The translations under genes were made by a program, and so were the position numbers. The notes beneath the pieces are model-generated. The model did no database searches, was not told where the DNA came from, and was given only the letters and a program-made list of their open reading frames with translations. From Comamonadaceae bacterium (GTDB taxonomy: Bacteria; Pseudomonadota; Gammaproteobacteria; Burkholderiales; Burkholderiaceae_C), in NCBI GenBank assembly GCA_947445115.1, contig CANFCG010000016.1:1-52118 (forward strand): a DNA stretch of 52,118 nucleotides. Direction: 5' to 3'. Below are positions 8,418 to 16,879 of this stretch, one piece after another. Position 1 is the first letter of the stretch. Each line of letters opens with the position of its first letter.

Positions 8418-9734
8418 ATGAATTACCACTCAGGATTTGGCAACGAGTTCGCCAGCGAAGCGATGGAAGGCGCGTTGCCGGTAGGCCGTAATAGCCCGCA
8501 GCGCGTGGCGCATGGGCTGTATTCGGAATTGATTTCGGGCACAGCGTTTACCGCGCCGCGCCACGTCAATCGCCGCACGTGGATCTATCGCCGTCAGCCC
8601 TCTGCCGTGATGGGCGAGTATGCCCCGTACAGTCACCCGCTTTGGACGAGTCCCGATACATCGTCGACCATACCACAAGCCCCGAATCCATTGCGCTGGC
8701 AGCCGTTTGAATTACCTGCGATGCCCACCGATTTTGTCGATGGCATCCGCACCATTGCACAAAATGGCAGTGTTCCCATGCAAAACGGTATCGCGATCCA
8801 TGTATATGCGTTTAATCAAAACATGGGCCCTCGTGCCTTGGTCAATAGCGATGGCGAAATGCTCATCGTGCCGCAGCAGGGAGAGCTTCGCATCACGACA
8901 GAGCTTGGCATCATGGATGTGCGGCCTTGCGAGATTGCGGTGATTCCGCGCGGTATGGCGTTTAAGGTGGATGGTCTGAATTCGGATGCTTCGCAGGTCA
9001 CGTCTGATGTGGCACGCGAGCTTGACAAGCCTTCCGAATGCAGAGGCTATATCTGCGAAAACTACGGCGCACATTTCCGCTTACCAGAGCTGGGGCCGAT
9101 TGGCTCGAACGGACTCGCGAATGCACGAGATTTTTTAACGCCTGTCGCTGCATTAGATGAATCCGCTGGGGAATATGAAATCATCAAAAAGTTTGCAGGC
9201 CACATCTGGCGTGGCACGGCGCCGGGTAGCCCGTTTAACGTCGCTGCGTGGCACGGCAATTTGTTGCCCTACAAATACGACACAGCGCATTTCATGACGA
9301 TTGGCTCGATTAGCTTCGATCATCCCGATCCGTCTATCTTTACGGTGCTGACTTCGCCGTCCGATACGGCTGGCGTGGCCAATTGCGATTTCGTGATTTT
9401 TCCGCCGCGATGGCTGGTGGCCGAGGACACCTTCCGCCCACCTTGGTATCACCGCAATGTGATGAGTGAATTTATGGGGCTGGTGCATGGTCAATACGAC
9501 GCCAAGCCTGATGGATTCAAGCCTGGCGGTGCATCACTGCATAACAGTCATGTGCCACATGGCCCCGATATTGAGGCGTTTACCAAGGCATCGAGTGCAG
9601 CGTTGGCACCGCACAAATTGGATAACACGCTCGCGTTTATGTTGGAGAGTCGCTATGTTTTGCAGCCGACCCAATACGCGATGGCGAGCGATAAATTAGA
9701 CAAAAATTATTTCAACTGCTGGCAAGGCTTATAG
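8418..9734 (+). CDS. hmgA: Homogentisate 1,2-dioxygenase
   Basis: A 438-residue cupin-type iron dioxygenase that opens the ring of homogentisate to give 4-maleylacetoacetate. Family landmarks are the start [15 protein letters not shown], the central [11 protein letters not shown], and the iron-site segments [14 protein letters not shown] (His and Glu) and [12 protein letters not shown] (His). Length is as usual for the family. It begins six bases after the Bug gene and is followed nine bases later by fumarylacetoacetase, so the genes form one operon. No good Shine-Dalgarno sequence precedes the ATG, suggesting translational coupling with the Bug gene. Confidence 0.97.
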   Translation: MNYHSGFGNEFASEAMEGALPVGRNSPQRVAHGLYSELISGTAFTAPRHVNRRTWIYRRQPSAVMGEYAPYSHPLWTSPDTSSTIPQAPNPLRWQPFELPAMPTDFVDGIRTIAQNGSVPMQNGIAIHVYAFNQNMGPRALVNSDGEMLIVPQQGELRITTELGIMDVRPCEIAVIPRGMAFKVDGLNSDASQVTSDVARELDKPSECRGYICENYGAHFRLPELGPIGSNGLANARDFLTPVAALDESAGEYEIIKKFAGHIWRGTAPGSPFNVAAWHGNLLPYKYDTAHFMTIGSISFDHPDPSIFTVLTSPSDTAGVANCDFVIFPPRWLVAEDTFRPPWYHRNVMSEFMGLVHGQYDAKPDGFKPGGASLHNSHVPHGPDIEAFTKASSAALAPHKLDNTLAFMLESRYVLQPTQYAMASDKLDKNYFNCWQGL

Positions 9735-9743
9735 GAGATATTG

Positions 9744-11078
9744 ATGATGCAATTAAACAAAACACACGAAACAGCGCTCACGAGTTGGGTGATATCTGCC
9801 CAAACCGAGGGCTGCGATTTCCCGATTCAAAATTTACCGTTTGGCAGATTTCAGATTGCAGCCAAAAAAGACGGCTGGAGGATTGGTATTGCGATTGGCG
9901 ATCAGATATTAGACCTGCGCGAAGCTTTGCCTGCCGTGGCTTGGGAGCCATCGATTGCCAAGATGCTTGCACCGCTAGCGGCGGGTGATTTGAATGCGCA
10001 CATGGCTGAATCCACAGCGGATCGAAGCGCATTTCGTGCGGCAATTTCCAGCGCGCTGGCTGTTGGTAGTTCGCATCAAGCGGCGCTTGCAAGCTGTTTG
10101 GTTGCGCAGACAAGCGCTGAAATGTCGGTGCCTTGCCGTATTGGCGACTACACCGACTTCTTTACCAGTATCCATCACGCCACCAGCGTGGGCAAGCTAT
10201 TTCGTCCTGATAACCCGCTTCTCCCCAATTACAAATATGTGCCGATTGGCTATCACGGGCGTGCTTCCAGCATTAACGTGAGTGGCACCAACTTTAAGCG
10301 TCCGCTGGGGCAAATCTTGCCGCCAGGGCAAGAAGCGCCTGTGTTTGCGCCGTCTAAGCGTTTGGATTACGAGTTGGAGTTGGCAGCGTACATCAGCACA
10401 TCCAATGTGCAAGGCGAGCCCATCGCGATGGCGGATGCGGAAGATGCTCTTTTTGGTTTGAGCTTATTTAACGACTGGTCGGCGCGTGATGTGCAGGCTT
10501 GGGAGTACCAGCCGCTAGGGCCATTTTTGGCTAAGAGTTTTGCCAGCACCGTCTCGCCGTGGATCGTGACGATGGAGGCGCTGGCGCCTTTCCGTGTGCC
10601 TTTCACAAGGCCAGAGGATGACCCGCAGCCCATGTCCTATTTAGCTTCCGAGGCGAATAGCGAGAGCGGCGCGATCAATATCACGCTTGAGGTGTGGTTG
10701 CAAACAGGGGTCATGGCCGCGGCTGGTGTAGATGCCGTGCGATTGTCCAGTTCTAACTTTGCGGATGCGTCGTATTGGACGCTGGCGCAACTGGTGGCGC
10801 ATCACACGGTCAACGGCTGCAATTTGCAAGTAGGCGATATGTTTGGCTCGGGCACGCAGTCGGGACCAAAGCCTGAAGAAGGCGGTTCGCTGCTTGAGTT
10901 GTCTAAGGGCGGCAAGCAGCCGCTGGAATTGCCAAACGGCGAGAAGCGCACGTTTTTAGAAGATGGCGATACGGTGATTTTCCGAGGCTATTGCCAATCA
11001 CCTGAAGGCTCGCCAAGCCATGCCATCATTGGGCTTGGCGAGGTACGGGCAACAGTGTTGCCCGCCCGCACAAACTAA
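9744..11078 (+). CDS. fahA: Fumarylacetoacetase
   Basis: This enzyme hydrolyses fumarylacetoacetate to fumarate and acetoacetate, the last step of the homogentisate pathway. The ATG at 9744 is chosen because AGGAG (9733-9737) lies six bases upstream; a TTG at 9741 and an ATG at 9747 are alternatives. Residues about 25-120 are the N-terminal SH3-like domain and the rest is the FAH domain. Visible are the catalytic and metal region DYTDFFTSIHHATSVG, the acidic pair in DYELELAAYI, and FNDWSARDVQAWEYQPLG. Maleylacetoacetate isomerase, which normally acts between HmgA and this enzyme, is not encoded in the window. The last codons contain a hairpin (GGGCAAC...GTTGCCC, 11047-11063). Confidence 0.96.
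   Translation: MMQLNKTHETALTSWVISAQTEGCDFPIQNLPFGRFQIAAKKDGWRIGIAIGDQILDLREALPAVAWEPSIAKMLAPLAAGDLNAHMAESTADRSAFRAAISSALAVGSSHQAALASCLVAQTSAEMSVPCRIGDYTDFFTSIHHATSVGKLFRPDNPLLPNYKYVPIGYHGRASSINVSGTNFKRPLGQILPPGQEAPVFAPSKRLDYELELAAYISTSNVQGEPIAMADAEDALFGLSLFNDWSARDVQAWEYQPLGPFLAKSFASTVSPWIVTMEALAPFRVPFTRPEDDPQPMSYLASEANSESGAINITLEVWLQTGVMAAAGVDAVRLSSSNFADASYWTLAQLVAHHTVNGCNLQVGDMFGSGTQSGPKPEEGGSLLELSKGGKQPLELPNGEKRTFLEDGDTVIFRGYCQSPEGSPSHAIIGLGEVRATVLPARTN
11047..11063 (+). other. Hairpin at the 3' end of fahA
   Basis: GGGCAAC and GTTGCCC form a perfect seven-base stem with a three-base loop inside the last codons of fahA. The palindromic repeat follows 18 bases later, so the transcript end carries two strong stem-loops. 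No T-run follows, so this is more likely an RNA-stabilising structure than an intrinsic terminator. Confidence 0.45.
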
Positions 11079-11080
11079 GG

Positions 11081-11105
11081 GTCATTCCCGCGAAGGCGGG
11101 AATCC
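11081..11105. repeat. Intergenic palindromic repeat (REP-like)
   Basis: This is the second copy of the palindrome at 6759-6784, reading ATTCCCGC, GAAG, GCGGGAAT at its core. It begins two bases after the fahA stop, between convergent genes. It could block exonucleases or act as a weak bidirectional terminator. Confidence 0.8.
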
Positions 11106-11112
11106 GGGCTGA

Positions 11113-11382
11113 TTAACGACCCGCTATTGCGGCTTGAATTTCCGCCATTAAGCGTGGATCGCTGTGCGCAAAAGCCCACATTTCTTCGTCTGCGCGAACG
11201 GCTTCGCGGTGTGCTTGCCATTTGGCATAGGCCGCTGTCACTACGCCTTTGAGGCGGCTGATGCTGCCGCTAAGTGCGAAGTTTTCTAAGGCATTGCCAA
11301 GGTTAGTCGCTGCAAGCTCAAGGCGATCTGCGCCTGCATGCTGTTCGTCGAAATGGATGGCAGGAAATGTGTTGGTTGTCAT
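11113..11382 (-). CDS. Hypothetical small protein
   Basis: The start is set at the ATG at 11382 (MTTNTFPAIHF), giving 89 residues. An upstream in-frame start at 11472 would extend the gene through the whole promoter region of the divergent LysR gene and adds unlike sequence. The product is soluble, helical and slightly acidic (LELAATNLGNALENFA, AYAKWQAHREAV), with no recognisable motif. It is divergent from the LysR gene at 11480, which often means regulation by that LysR. Function unknown. Confidence 0.6.
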   Translation of the reverse strand: MTTNTFPAIHFDEQHAGADRLELAATNLGNALENFALSGSISRLKGVVTAAYAKWQAHREAVRADEEMWAFAHSDPRLMAEIQAAIAGR

Positions 11383-11426
11383 GATGATCTCACTTATCTT
11401 CTTTTGTTGCGATGGGGTGATATTAG

Positions 11427-11436
11427 GGTAATTACC
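11427..11436. promoter_or_regulatory. Candidate LysR operator
   Basis: GGTAATTACC is a perfect ten-base palindrome in the 97-base gap between the small hypothetical gene and the divergent LysR gene. Its position 44 bases before the LysR start suits an autoregulatory LysR site. No experimental support is possible from sequence alone. Confidence 0.35.
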
Positions 11437-11479
11437 TATGCTACTCAACTTTATATTAGTGATGTGATACATTCACCGT

Positions 11480-12454
11480 ATGAATTTCAAAACACTCGAT
11501 CTCAATCTGCTACGCGTCTTTGATGAAGTGATGGCAGAGCGCAGTTTGACCAAGGCAGCGCACAACTTGGCATTGACACAGCCCGCAGTCAGCAATGCAC
11601 TCAGGCGCTTGCGCGAAACCGTAGGCGATGACCTGATGCGCAGAAGTACCGTGAAAGGTCAAGGGCAAGGACTCGAGCCCACGCCGCGCGCGCTGGCATT
11701 GTGGCCGCATGTTCGGGAGGCGCTTGCGCAATTGCAAATGTCGCTCGCGCCTGATCGTTTTGAGTCTGCCACAGCGGATAACACCTTCGTGCTCGCCATG
11801 GCGGATGCGACGGCGGCGGAGATCGTGCCAGGTCTTTTGGCGATCACTGAGGCCGAGGCGCCTGGCGTCTCGCTGCGCGTGGTGCCGCTGTCCACACGCG
11901 ATCCGCGCGGACTGTTGGAGCGCGAAGAAGCTGATCTTGCATTGGGATACTTCCCCGCCGTGCTGGCAGACATCACCGCCAAGCTGCAAGCAGGCGGTAC
12001 TGCCAATTTCGATCATGCGCGCTTGTACGACGGTGAATACGTGTGCGTCATGCGGCGTGGGCATCCGCTGGCAAAGAAAGGCAAAGGTGAGGAGGGACTC
12101 CACCTAGACGCGTTTTGTGCGGCAAGGCATTTACTGGTCAGTTTTTCGGGGCGGCCGTATGGCTTTACTGATGAGGCACTGGCGTCGCTAGGGCGCAAGC
12201 GCCGCATTGTGCTGACCGTCAACCAATTTTTTACGGCTGGGCGCGTGGTGCTGCAATCCGATGTGCTCACCGTGCTGCCGCGCCACTTTGTGCGCGTGGC
12301 AGACAGCGCCGGCGAACTCGTTATTAAGCGTCTGCCCTTTGATGTGCCTGTGGTGCATGTGGACGCGCTTTGGCATAGAAGCACCCAGCAAAGCAGCGCA
12401 CATCAATGGCTACGCAGCGCGGTGGAGCGATCGGCGCATGGGGTGTTTGGGTAA
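11480..12454 (+). CDS. LysR-family transcriptional regulator
   Basis: A 324-residue regulator. Residues 1-65 carry the winged helix (LDLNLLRVFDEVMAERSLTK, then LTQPAVSNALRRLRE), a pattern of the NahR/NodD-like branch. The effector domain covers about 95-310. It is divergent from the small gene at 11113 and lies immediately before thrS (nine bases apart), so thrS may be partly co-transcribed. It may control the upstream homogentisate genes, but orientation and distance do not prove this. Confidence 0.9.
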   Translation: MNFKTLDLNLLRVFDEVMAERSLTKAAHNLALTQPAVSNALRRLRETVGDDLMRRSTVKGQGQGLEPTPRALALWPHVREALAQLQMSLAPDRFESATADNTFVLAMADATAAEIVPGLLAITEAEAPGVSLRVVPLSTRDPRGLLEREEADLALGYFPAVLADITAKLQAGGTANFDHARLYDGEYVCVMRRGHPLAKKGKGEEGLHLDAFCAARHLLVSFSGRPYGFTDEALASLGRKRRIVLTVNQFFTAGRVVLQSDVLTVLPRHFVRVADSAGELVIKRLPFDVPVVHVDALWHRSTQQSSAHQWLRSAVERSAHGVFG

Positions 12455-12463
12455 AATTGAAGA

Positions 12464-14392
12464 ATGATCCAAATTACGCTCCCCGATTCTTCCGTTCGCG
12501 AATTCGCCTCGCCTGTCACTGTGGCGGATGTTGCCCTATCCATTGGCGCGGGGCTTGCCAAGGCTGCGCTGGCGGGCAAGATTGACGGAAAAGTCGTCGA
12601 TACGAGCTTTACGATTTCACAAAATGCGGCACTTGCCATCATTACGGCTAAAGATGTAGACGGGCTGGAGGTGATTCGTCACTCGACCGCGCATTTGCTG
12701 GCTTATGCGGTGAAAGAGCTTTTCCCTGAAGCTCAAGTGACGATTGGCCCTGTGATTGAAAACGGTTTTTATTACGACTTTGCCAACGTGCGGGCGTTTA
12801 CACCTGACGACATGGCGGCGATTGAGAAGAAGATGTCTGCGCTTGCGCTGCTGGACGAACCCGTAACGCGCCGTGTTCTGCCGCGTGATGAGGCCGTGGC
12901 TTATTTCAAGGGGCTTGGCGAGCATTATAAGGCTGAGATCATCGGGTCGATTCCTGCTGGCGAAGACGTGTCGCTGTACCGCGAGGGCAAGTTTGAAGAC
13001 TTGTGCCGTGGCCCTCATGTGCCATCGACGGGCAAGCTGAAACACTTCAAATTGATGAAGGTAGCGGGCGCGTATTGGCGCGGCGACCAAAAGAACGAGC
13101 AGCTCCAGCGTGTGTATGGCGTGGCGTTTGCAACCAAGGACGAGCTGCAAAATTATTTGACGATGCTGGAAGAAGCCGAAAAGCGCGATCACCGTAAGCT
13201 GGGGCGCGAACTAGATTTGTTCCACATAGACGAGCACTCACCAGGCACGGTGTTTTGGCATCCGAAAGGCTGGACGCTTTGGCAACAAGTCGAGCAATAC
13301 ATGCGCGCGGTGTACCGTGACAACGGCTATCAAGAGGTGAAAGGTCCGCAAATTTTGGATGCGGCGCTATGGGAAAAAACGGGGCATTGGGACAAGTACC
13401 GCGACAACATGTTCACGACGGAGTCTGAAAAACGCGACTATGCTTTGAAGCCCATGAATTGCCCGGGTCACATCTTGATTTTTAAGCAAGGTCTCAAGAG
13501 CTATCGCGACTTGCCGCTGCGCTACGGCGAGTTTGGTCAATGCCACCGCAACGAGCCTACAGGTGGACTGCACGGCATTATGCGCGTGCGCGGCTTTACG
13601 CAGGATGATGGTCACATTTTTTGCACAGAAGATCAAATTCAAGTCGAGGTGGCAAACTTTCATGCGCTGGTGATGGCGGTGTACAAAGACTTTGGTTTTA
13701 CCGAGGTGGCGGTCAAATTGGCGCTGCGCCCCGAGGCTCGCATTGGCACAGAGGAGTCTTGGGACTTTTCGGAAAATGCACTGCGCGAAGCGATTAAAGC
13801 CAGCGGCGCAGAGTTAGAAGAGTTGCCGGGTGAGGGCGCGTTTTATGGTCCGAAGATCGAATACCACCTGAAAGACAGCATTGGCCGCACGTGGCAATGC
13901 GGCACGATGCAAATCGACCCGAACATGCCCGAGCGCTTAGATGCGGACTACGTGGCAGCCGATAGCAGCCGTCAGCGCCCCGTGATGCTGCACCGCGCGA
14001 TTGTAGGTAGCTTGGAGCGTTTCATTGGTATTTTGATCGAGCAGCATGCAGGCGCGCTACCCGTTTGGCTAGCGCCGATTCAGATTGGTATTGCCGCGAT
14101 TACCGACGCGCAGGCCGATTACGCGACAGAAGTGAGCAAAAAACTACAAAAACTAGGGTTTAGAGTCAACTTAGACCTCAGAAACGAGAAAATAAACTAT
14201 AAAATACGAGAGTTTGCTATGCAGAAGCTTCCCTACGCACTAGCGGTTGGGGATCGCGAGAAGAACACGGACTCTGTTTCGGTTCGGGCTAGAGGCCAAC
14301 AAAACGCTGTCACGATGACCCTTGATGAGTTTATTCATCAAGTCACGTCTGATGTGGCTAATAAGGGTTCGCGAGAGCCCACAACTAATTAG
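12464..14392 (+). CDS. thrS: Threonyl-tRNA synthetase
   Basis: A 642-residue class II synthetase that charges tRNA-Thr. Domains in order: N-terminal TGS domain (about 1-62), editing domain with [11 protein letters not shown] (His-x3-His, zinc-type editing site), catalytic core (about 240-535) with [10 protein letters not shown] and the motif 2 region [18 protein letters not shown], and the C-terminal anticodon-binding domain (about 535-640). Length is normal. It heads the translation block thrS-infC-rpmI-rplT, an order conserved in many proteobacteria. Confidence 0.98.
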   Translation: MIQITLPDSSVREFASPVTVADVALSIGAGLAKAALAGKIDGKVVDTSFTISQNAALAIITAKDVDGLEVIRHSTAHLLAYAVKELFPEAQVTIGPVIENGFYYDFANVRAFTPDDMAAIEKKMSALALLDEPVTRRVLPRDEAVAYFKGLGEHYKAEIIGSIPAGEDVSLYREGKFEDLCRGPHVPSTGKLKHFKLMKVAGAYWRGDQKNEQLQRVYGVAFATKDELQNYLTMLEEAEKRDHRKLGRELDLFHIDEHSPGTVFWHPKGWTLWQQVEQYMRAVYRDNGYQEVKGPQILDAALWEKTGHWDKYRDNMFTTESEKRDYALKPMNCPGHILIFKQGLKSYRDLPLRYGEFGQCHRNEPTGGLHGIMRVRGFTQDDGHIFCTEDQIQVEVANFHALVMAVYKDFGFTEVAVKLALRPEARIGTEESWDFSENALREAIKASGAELEELPGEGAFYGPKIEYHLKDSIGRTWQCGTMQIDPNMPERLDADYVAADSSRQRPVMLHRAIVGSLERFIGILIEQHAGALPVWLAPIQIGIAAITDAQADYATEVSKKLQKLGFRVNLDLRNEKINYKIREFAMQKLPYALAVGDREKNTDSVSVRARGQQNAVTMTLDEFIHQVTSDVANKGSREPTTN

Positions 14393-14402
14393 GATTTGAA
14401 CC

Positions 14403-15023
14403 ATCGCTACTGAATTCCGTCAACCGCGCCAACGTGAAGAGCGCAAACACCGTCTCAACCGTGAAATTATGGCGCCAGAACTGCGCGTCACCGGAGCTGA
14501 AGGCGAAGCGCTAGGCATCATGAGTTTGTCAGACGCGCTGCGCCGAGCGGGTGAGTTGGATGTGGATTTGGTCGAGATTGCAGCGACGGCAGTGCCGCCT
14601 GTTGCGCGGCTCATGGACTACGGTAAGTTTAAGTATTCAGAGGCGAAAAAAGCAGCTGAGGCAAAAGCCAAGCAGCATGTGATCGACATTAAAGAGATTA
14701 AGTTTCGTCCAGGCACCGATGACGGTGACTACAACATCAAGATGCGCAACATAAAGCGCTTTTTGGAAGAGGGCGATAAATGCAAAATCACGCTGCGCTT
14801 TAGAGGCCGCGAGATTACGCATCAGGAAATTGGAATGGCACTGTTGGTGCGCATCCGCGAAGAATTAGGTGATTTGATTGTGATTGAAAGCATGCCCAAG
14901 TTAGAAGGCCGCCAGATGATCATGATGATTGCACCGGGTAAGAAAAAAGTAGGCGCTGCCCCAAAAGCAGCACCCGCCGCCGTAGCTAAGCCTTCAGTTT
15001 CGACTGAGGCGGTAGCTGCATAA
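14403..15023 (+). CDS. infC: Translation initiation factor IF-3 (ATC start)
   Basis: IF-3 binds the 30S subunit and checks initiator tRNA and start codon. The reading frame is open only from base 14400 (TGA at 14397-14399) and has no ATG, GTG or TTG before the internal ATG at 14469, which would remove the conserved segment [12 protein letters not shown]. The likely start is ATC at 14403, with AGGA at 14391-14394 eight bases upstream, giving 206 residues. Rare AUU/AUC-type starts are known in infC, where IF-3 represses its own translation by rejecting them. Both IF-3 domains are present: N-terminal (to about residue 80) and C-terminal (about 95-185), then an Ala/Pro/Lys-rich tail. Confidence 0.93.
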   Translation: MATEFRQPRQREERKHRLNREIMAPELRVTGAEGEALGIMSLSDALRRAGELDVDLVEIAATAVPPVARLMDYGKFKYSEAKKAAEAKAKQHVIDIKEIKFRPGTDDGDYNIKMRNIKRFLEEGDKCKITLRFRGREITHQEIGMALLVRIREELGDLIVIESMPKLEGRQMIMMIAPGKKKVGAAPKAAPAAVAKPSVSTEAVAA

Positions 15024-15043
15024 AACTCAGGGTTAACAAGGGG

Positions 15044-15058
15044 CGCAAGTAGTTTGCG
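15044..15058 (+). promoter_or_regulatory. Small hairpin in the infC-rpmI leader
   Basis: CGCAA and TTGCG form a five-base stem with a five-base loop in the 72-base gap before rpmI. In other bacteria L20 represses rpmI/rplT through leader RNA structure; this hairpin is short, so that role is only a possibility. Confidence 0.25.
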
Positions 15059-15095
15059 TCACACCTCATGAGTAAAAAGTAGAAGGAGCATACAA

Positions 15096-15299
15096 ATGCC
15101 CAAAATGAAGACCAAGAGCGGTGCGAAAAAGCGCTTCCGCGTTCGTCCAGGTGGAACCGTTAAACGCGGTCAAGCCTTCAAACGTCACATTCTGACTAAG
15201 AAGACCACTAAAAATAAACGTCACTTGCGCGGAGCAACCGCTGTCCATAAGACCGATATGGGTCGTATGGCGGACATGCTGCCAGGTCGCGGTATTTAA
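15096..15299 (+). CDS. rpmI: 50S ribosomal protein L35
   Basis: A 67-residue very basic protein of the large ribosomal subunit. Family landmarks are [20 protein letters not shown] at the start and the Lys/Arg-rich [16 protein letters not shown] in the middle. AGAAGGAG lies just upstream of the ATG. It sits between infC and rplT, the normal arrangement. Confidence 0.97.
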   Translation: MPKMKTKSGAKKRFRVRPGGTVKRGQAFKRHILTKKTTKNKRHLRGATAVHKTDMGRMADMLPGRGI

Positions 15300-15326
15300 T
15301 CAACGACAACGCAGGAGTAAACAAAC

Positions 15327-15683
15327 ATGTCTCGAGTTAAACGTGGTGTAACGGCAAGAGCCCGTCACAAAAAAGTTTTAAAACTAGCAAAAGGCTTCCG
15401 CGGCCGCCGTGGTAACGTCTACCGCGTCGCTAAAGAAGCGGTGATGAAAGCGGGGCAATATGCCTACCGCGACCGTCGTGCTAAAAAGCGTGTCTTCCGC
15501 GCGCTATGGATTGCCCGTATCAACGCAGCAGCCCGTGGACTTGGAATCACCTACAGCCAGTTTGCCAATGGCCTACGTAAAGCTAACATCCAAATTGACC
15601 GCAAAGTGCTGGCTCAATTGGCTGTGAGCGACGAAGCAGGCTTTGCCGCGATCGTGGCTCAAGTGAAGGCGGCTTTGGCATAA
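15327..15683 (+). CDS. rplT: 50S ribosomal protein L20
   Basis: A 118-residue basic protein that binds 23S rRNA early in large-subunit assembly. Landmarks are the basic N-terminal extension ([20 protein letters not shown]), GFRGRRGN and [14 protein letters not shown]. The length matches the family. It is followed by a strong terminator, so the thrS-infC-rpmI-rplT unit ends here or is attenuated before pheS. Confidence 0.98.
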   Translation: MSRVKRGVTARARHKKVLKLAKGFRGRRGNVYRVAKEAVMKAGQYAYRDRRAKKRVFRALWIARINAAARGLGITYSQFANGLRKANIQIDRKVLAQLAVSDEAGFAAIVAQVKAALA

Positions 15684-15714
15684 ACTGTCAATTCCCTTTT
15701 TGCTAGTCACGAGA

Positions 15715-15748
15715 GGGTTGGAGTTTGCAAAAACTTCAACCCTTTTTT
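15715..15748 (+). terminator. Intrinsic terminator between rplT and pheS
   Basis: GGGTTG (15715-15720) pairs with CAACCC (15737-15742), and most of the inner bases also pair (GAGTTT with AAACTT). Six T residues follow at once. In enterobacteria pheST is controlled by attenuation in this same gap, but I see no convincing phenylalanine-rich leader peptide here. Confidence 0.85.
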
Positions 15749-15780
15749 AATTTATTTTTGAATACAAAGTAACCGCTTTT

Positions 15781-16845
15781 ATGAGTGATCTTCAAGCCAT
15801 TGTTGACAGCGCATCCGCAGCTTTTTCCGCTTGCACAACGCCTGCCGATTTGGAAAACGCCAAAGCGCAGTACCTAGGTAAAACAGGCCGCATCACCGAG
15901 CTGATGAAGGGCATGGCTGCGCTGTCCATAGAAGAGAAAAAGCAATTGGGCGCGCAAATCAATGTGACCAAGCAAGCGGTAGAAGCTGCTTTGAATCAGC
16001 GCCGCGATGCGCTCGCGGATGCCACCATGAACGCGCAACTTGCGACCGAAGCACTCGATGTGAGTTTGCCTGGCCGCGCACGCGCTGGTGGTGGTTTGCA
16101 CCCCGTCATGCTGACGCAAGAGCGCATTGAAGGTATTTTTGGCTCTATGGGTTTCGATGTGGCCGATGGCCCCGAAATTGAAAACGACTGGTTCAACTTC
16201 ACGGCCTTGAATACACCTGAAGACCATCCCGCCCGCTCCATGCACGATACTTTTTATGTCGATCCGCTGGATGGCAAACCCACCGATACGCCGCCGCTAC
16301 TGCGCACGCACACGAGCCCGATGCAGATTCGCCATGCCACCGCGCATGTAAAAGCTTGGAAAGCCAATGTGGATAAGGTTTCCCAGCCAATGCCTGAAAT
16401 TCGCGTGATTGCACCAGGTCGCACTTACCGCGTCGATAGCGACGCGACGCATTCCCCCATGTTCCACCAGTGCGAAGGCCTTTGGATTGGCGAGAACGTG
16501 AGCTTCAAAGATCTGAAAGTCGTCTTCACCGACTTTTGCAAAACCTTCTTTGAGAGCGACGACCTCGTCCTCAGATTCCGCCCCAGCTTCTTCCCGTTTA
16601 CCGAGCCGAGTGCCGAGATCGACATTCAGTTCGCTACAGGACCACTGGCGGGGCGCTGGTTAGAAGTCGCAGGCTCAGGCCAAGTGCATCCGAATGTGGT
16701 GCGCAATATGGGCTTAGACCCAGAGCGCTACATTGGCTTTGCCTTTGGCATGGGCATGGACAGGCTCACGATGTTGCGCTACGGCGTGAACGATTTGCGC
16801 TTGTTCTTTGATGGCGATCTTCGCTTTTTGTCTCAATTCCAATAA
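15781..16845 (+). CDS. pheS: Phenylalanyl-tRNA synthetase alpha subunit
   Basis: A 354-residue catalytic subunit of the alpha2-beta2 enzyme. The N-terminal coiled-coil arm (about 1-90) leads into the class II catalytic core. Visible are [23 protein letters not shown], the motif 2 region [15 protein letters not shown], and the C-terminal motif 3 region [14 protein letters not shown]. pheT follows 34 bases later in the same direction. No strong Shine-Dalgarno sequence precedes the ATG. Confidence 0.98.
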   Translation: MSDLQAIVDSASAAFSACTTPADLENAKAQYLGKTGRITELMKGMAALSIEEKKQLGAQINVTKQAVEAALNQRRDALADATMNAQLATEALDVSLPGRARAGGGLHPVMLTQERIEGIFGSMGFDVADGPEIENDWFNFTALNTPEDHPARSMHDTFYVDPLDGKPTDTPPLLRTHTSPMQIRHATAHVKAWKANVDKVSQPMPEIRVIAPGRTYRVDSDATHSPMFHQCEGLWIGENVSFKDLKVVFTDFCKTFFESDDLVLRFRPSFFPFTEPSAEIDIQFATGPLAGRWLEVAGSGQVHPNVVRNMGLDPERYIGFAFGMGMDRLTMLRYGVNDLRLFFDGDLRFLSQFQ

Positions 16846-16879
16846 TCCAATTTCAATAATAAAAAAGAGGAATCAAACA

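Noticed and set aside
11510-12103. Long open frame antisense to the second LysR gene (197 codons)
   Set aside because: It is a shadow of the LysR coding sequence, rich in His, Arg and Cys, with no start context or homology that I can see.
12617-13192. Long open frame antisense to thrS (191 codons)
   Set aside because: Shadow frame of a strongly conserved gene; composition not protein-like.
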